64,000 nucleotides of DNA from CAZNPU01 sp964575335 (GTDB lineage: Bacteria > Planctomycetota > Phycisphaerae > Phycisphaerales > SM1A02). Positions 61,722 to 64,000 of the stretch are shown here, in pieces. Positions within the stretch are counted from its first letter, which is position 1. Every line of letters starts with the position of its first letter. The stretch spans positions 191,914 to 255,913 of the forward strand of contig CAZNPU010000002.1 of assembly GCA_964575335.1 (NCBI GenBank). The letters run 5' to 3'. The notes below the pieces were generated by a model. It was not told the origin of the DNA. It did no database searches and saw nothing but the letters and a program-made list of their open reading frames with translations. A program made the translations under genes and the position numbers.

Positions 61722-63020
61722 TCATCCCCAATTGCTGATGACAATGAGTAGGTCGTCGACATTCACTTGCGCATCGCCATTGAAGTCTTCCGGACACGCG
61801 GTTGGGATTGAGCACGGTCCCCATACATTAATGACTGCAAGCAGATCGTCAACCGTGACTGAACCGTCGGCATTGACGTCGCCACAGTCCTGCCAGCGCG
61901 CGATACGATTCGCAGGCTGGCCGCCAGCAGTGGTGAAATTGCCGCCGGCGAAAAATTGACCTGCATGGACCGCAACAGCGCGGGCCTGCTCGCTCGACGA
62001 GTTGCCGAGACCCGGGGGCCAACCGGAAGCAAGCGGCATCCACGCTGACCCGTCCCATCGGGCAATGTCATAGCACGTTACTCCGCCTGCGGTGTTGAAG
62101 CCGCCTGCGGCGATCAGGTCGTTGCCGTAGGCAGTCATGGACCAAACGTTGCCGTTGATTCCATTCGAGCCTTTCGGCGCAAGAAAGTTCCATGCAGCGC
62201 CATCCCAGCGCGCGATGTGCGTTGTGCCCAGACCTCCGGCGCTGGTGAACGCTCCGCCGGCAATCAAGTCGCGACCATGCGTGGTGAGTGAATACACAGC
62301 ACCGCCGACTCCGATCTGTCCGCCAGAGGAAAGAGGATGCCATGCCTCGCCGTCCCAGCGCGCGATGTTCTTCTTCTGGCTGCCACCCGCTGTGGCAAAA
62401 GAACCTCCAGCGATCAAGTCGTTGTTGTAGGTGGTCAGAGCAAACACAGCGCCCCCAGTACTGCTCATGCCAATCTCACCACCAGCCGTGAACGGATGCC
62501 AGGTGGAGCCATCCCAACGCGCAATCTTGTTGACGATTTGACCGCAGGCAGTAGTAAAGGCACCGCCTGCGATTAAATCGCCATTATGCACAGCGAGGGC
62601 ATGGACGCTGAGATTCATACCGTTCTGTCCGCCGGATACGAACGGATGCCACTGCTTTCCGTCCCAGCGCGCGATGTACCAGGCGGTCTGCCCTCCCGCC
62701 GCAGAGAAGTTGCCACCGACGATAAGGTCGCCCTGGTAAATCGTGAACGCATACACATAGAAATTTGTGCCGATCTGGCCATCGGAAACGAATGGCTGCC
62801 ATTCAGTTCCGTCCCAACGCGCGATGTAGTTGACGGTCTTGCCGCCAGCCTGGGTGAAATCTCCGCCGGCGATCAACTCGCCGTTGTAGACGGCAAGAGC
62901 AGCCACGCCTCCGTTGTTGATGCCGGCTCCCGCGGGCTGCCAAGTCTCACATTGAGCCATTGTGAGTGAATCGCACAGTATCAACGCGAAAATGACCAAG
63001 CAGGCAGTTGGTACCCGCAT
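61722..63020 (-). CDS. Secreted beta-propeller-like repeat protein with dockerin tail
   Basis: 432 residues from the ATG at 63020, which gives a signal peptide (VPTACLVIFALILCDSLTMA). Seven repeats of about 50 residues follow the pattern LAVYNGELIAGGDFTQAGG and IARWDGTEWQPF, typical of Kelch/delta-60-like propellers. The end has two dockerin-like repeats (GDVNADGSVTVDDLLAVINV, and GDAQVNVDDLLIVISNWG). The protein is probably displayed on the surface through the same system as the protease at 47631-50225. No catalytic residues are recognised. Confidence 0.82.
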   Translation of the reverse strand: MRVPTACLVIFALILCDSLTMAQCETWQPAGAGINNGGVAALAVYNGELIAGGDFTQAGGKTVNYIARWDGTEWQPFVSDGQIGTNFYVYAFTIYQGDLIVGGNFSAAGGQTAWYIARWDGKQWHPFVSGGQNGMNLSVHALAVHNGDLIAGGAFTTACGQIVNKIARWDGSTWHPFTAGGEIGMSSTGGAVFALTTYNNDLIAGGSFATAGGSQKKNIARWDGEAWHPLSSGGQIGVGGAVYSLTTHGRDLIAGGAFTSAGGLGTTHIARWDGAAWNFLAPKGSNGINGNVWSMTAYGNDLIAAGGFNTAGGVTCYDIARWDGSAWMPLASGWPPGLGNSSSEQARAVAVHAGQFFAGGNFTTAGGQPANRIARWQDCGDVNADGSVTVDDLLAVINVWGPCSIPTACPEDFNGDAQVNVDDLLIVISNWG

Positions 63021-63167
63021 TGCCGACAAGGTCGTTCTAAGCCCATCAGGCCATTTCTGTCTTGACGTTAGCCCACGCATCACCCGAGTATACCTCAAAA
63101 CTTGCCACGAGAGGAAACATTTACCAATTCAAGCCCGGTGTCGCCTTGAGTGTGATAATCCGAGCAA

Positions 63168-63321
63168 TCACACCACCACCTCCGCATACGGATCATCCGC
63201 CACCACCCCCCGGTAGTGGCACCGGCACCCCGGGAAGTCGCTCCGCTCCATCGCCAACCACGTTCAAGCGCACATGCACGGGGCAATGTGGGGGGCTGCT
63301 CGAAGCAGCGTGGGTACTCAT
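63168..63321 (-). pseudogene. Repeated small open frame, copy 3 (frameshifted)
   Basis: From the ATG at 63321 the frame reads PPHCPVHVRLNVVGDGAERL and PGVPVPLPGG, then runs out of frame and stops at 63193. One base of frame change restores VVADDPYAEVVV and its stop at 63168. It is therefore a decayed copy of the tail seen intact in copy 2. Confidence 0.6.
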
Positions 63322-63335
63322 GGTACACTTGAGCG

Positions 63336-63893
63336 ATGGCAGTCTTGAATGAACCGCAAGAGCTTTCCGTCACCTTCGAGGTCACACGTGCCGATCTTGA
63401 GGCCAGCGTCGGCAAGCAGCTGCCCCGCGCGGCGAAGGGGACGTTGCGACAGACATTTCTCATGTTATTGCTCGTCGCCGTCCTCGTCGGCTTTCTGGTC
63501 TTCAATTCCGCGCCAGCGGGTGTCGTTCGCTGGATCGTTGTTGGCGGTTACGCGATCTTCGCTGGCTGGCTGCTTCTTTGGCTGCTTCGCCTCAATCGGA
63601 ATCCTGCTCCTAGAGTTGTTGATCAACTCATCGCCAACTCCGGTGAGGAGGCGGTGCTTGGTCTGGAACGCATCACAATTTCACCTGACGGTGTGCGCAG
63701 CGACCATGGCTACTGCACGTTGATGCATTCTTGGCCGGGCGTAACGTCCATCGAAGAGAGCGTGGAAGACGTCTCGATCAGAACGGGTACGATTTCTGCA
63801 TACAGAGTTCCTCGCCGAGCCTTCGACAGCGAATCGGCCATGCGCGATTTCGCAGAACAGGCGAGGCGCTGGCGCGATGCATGCCGGTCATGA
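63336..63893 (+). CDS. YcxB-like membrane protein
   Basis: 185 residues. LSVTFEVTRADLEASV opens the YcxB pattern, two membrane helices follow (TFLMLLLVAVLVGFLVF and VVGGYAIFAGWLLLWLL), and the C-terminal domain has ERITISPDGVRSDHG and TGTISAYRVPRRAFDSES (the Y-x-x-P-x-R-A-F motif). The function of the family is unknown. It is the only plus-strand gene in the accessory tract and ends three bases before copy 4 of the repeat. Confidence 0.78.
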   Translation: MAVLNEPQELSVTFEVTRADLEASVGKQLPRAAKGTLRQTFLMLLLVAVLVGFLVFNSAPAGVVRWIVVGGYAIFAGWLLLWLLRLNRNPAPRVVDQLIANSGEEAVLGLERITISPDGVRSDHGYCTLMHSWPGVTSIEESVEDVSIRTGTISAYRVPRRAFDSESAMRDFAEQARRWRDACRS

Positions 63894-63896
63894 TGA

Positions 63897-64000
63897 TCAG
63901 ATCACCACCTCTGCATACGGATCATCCACCATCACCCCCGCCCCCGGACGTGGCACCGGCACCCCCGGCACCCGCTCCGCTCCATCGCCAATCACGTTCA
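63897..64000 (-). CDS. Repeated small open frame, copy 4 (start outside window)
   Basis: On the minus strand the window edge begins within LNVIGDGAERVPGVPVPRPG and continues AGVMVDDPYAEVVI to the stop at 63897. It is in frame throughout, so this copy could be the true C-terminus of a gene that starts beyond 64000. Confidence 0.55.
   Translation of the reverse strand, partial: NVIGDGAERVPGVPVPRPGAGVMVDDPYAEVVI

Overview
The window looks like a chromosomal contig from a planctomycete of the Phycisphaerae type, most likely from a metagenome-derived or draft assembly because there is a run of 100 Ns at 60021-60120. The evidence is protein-level. One secreted protein ends in a PEP-CTERM-like Pro-Ala-Pro-Gly/hydrophobic/Arg tail. 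Two secreted proteins end in dockerin-like repeats (GDGQVNIEDLLAVIGAWG type). One membrane protein carries the CxGCGYNLRG zinc ribbon common in planctomycetes. Codon use is GC-rich with long intergenic spacers. No rRNA, tRNA, insertion sequence or CRISPR array was recognised by eye.

Layout: 1-6.5 kb holds a sensory cluster with three histidine kinases (the first cut by the window edge) and a stand-alone receiver; all three kinases end in the same kind of degenerate receiver-like tail. 6.7-18.7 kb is a long minus-strand block for tri/dicarboxylic-acid metabolism: a SucC-like and a SucD-like acyl-CoA ligase pair, a citryl-CoA lyase, a GNAT acetyltransferase, an HD-like protein, a homoaconitase-type hydratase, an isocitrate dehydrogenase-family enzyme, then after a gap two small unrelated genes and an MmgE/PrpD-family dehydratase. 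Together the first group could cleave (or make) citrate or a homologue with ATP and CoA and run the aconitase/isocitrate dehydrogenase steps.

18.8-30 kb holds a membrane protein, histidine ammonia-lyase, a secreted thioredoxin-like protein, a secreted Cys-rich protein with a structured leader, phosphomannomutase/phosphoglucomutase, a KAP-like membrane NTPase, a RidA protein, and the kynurenine-pathway enzymes KynB and KynA. 30-37.8 kb is an envelope block (PssA, a lipoprotein, a LOG-family protein, a giant AsmA-like protein). 38-47 kb holds an epimerase, a zinc-ribbon membrane protein, an ECF sigma factor coupled to a vWA membrane protein, HEAT-like and SPOR-domain envelope proteins and an acyl-CoA ligase. 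47.6-51.5 kb encodes a secreted trypsin-like protease with dockerin tail and a PEP-CTERM-like protein behind an attenuator-like hairpin. 51.8-59.4 kb holds the helicase HrpA and a nitrate/electron-transfer set (NarK-type transporter, small membrane proteins, Rieske protein).

The last 4.5 kb is accessory: two adjacent 20-bp-period minisatellites, the N gap, then unrelated genes separated by copies of a short repeated coding tail ending in DDPYAEV(V/A). Repeats of a second kind (GCGGAGA/TCCGCG arms in inverted pairs) occur at 37.9-38.3 and 43.4-43.6 kb, and a decayed four-helix-bundle gene sits at 57.6-57.8 kb.
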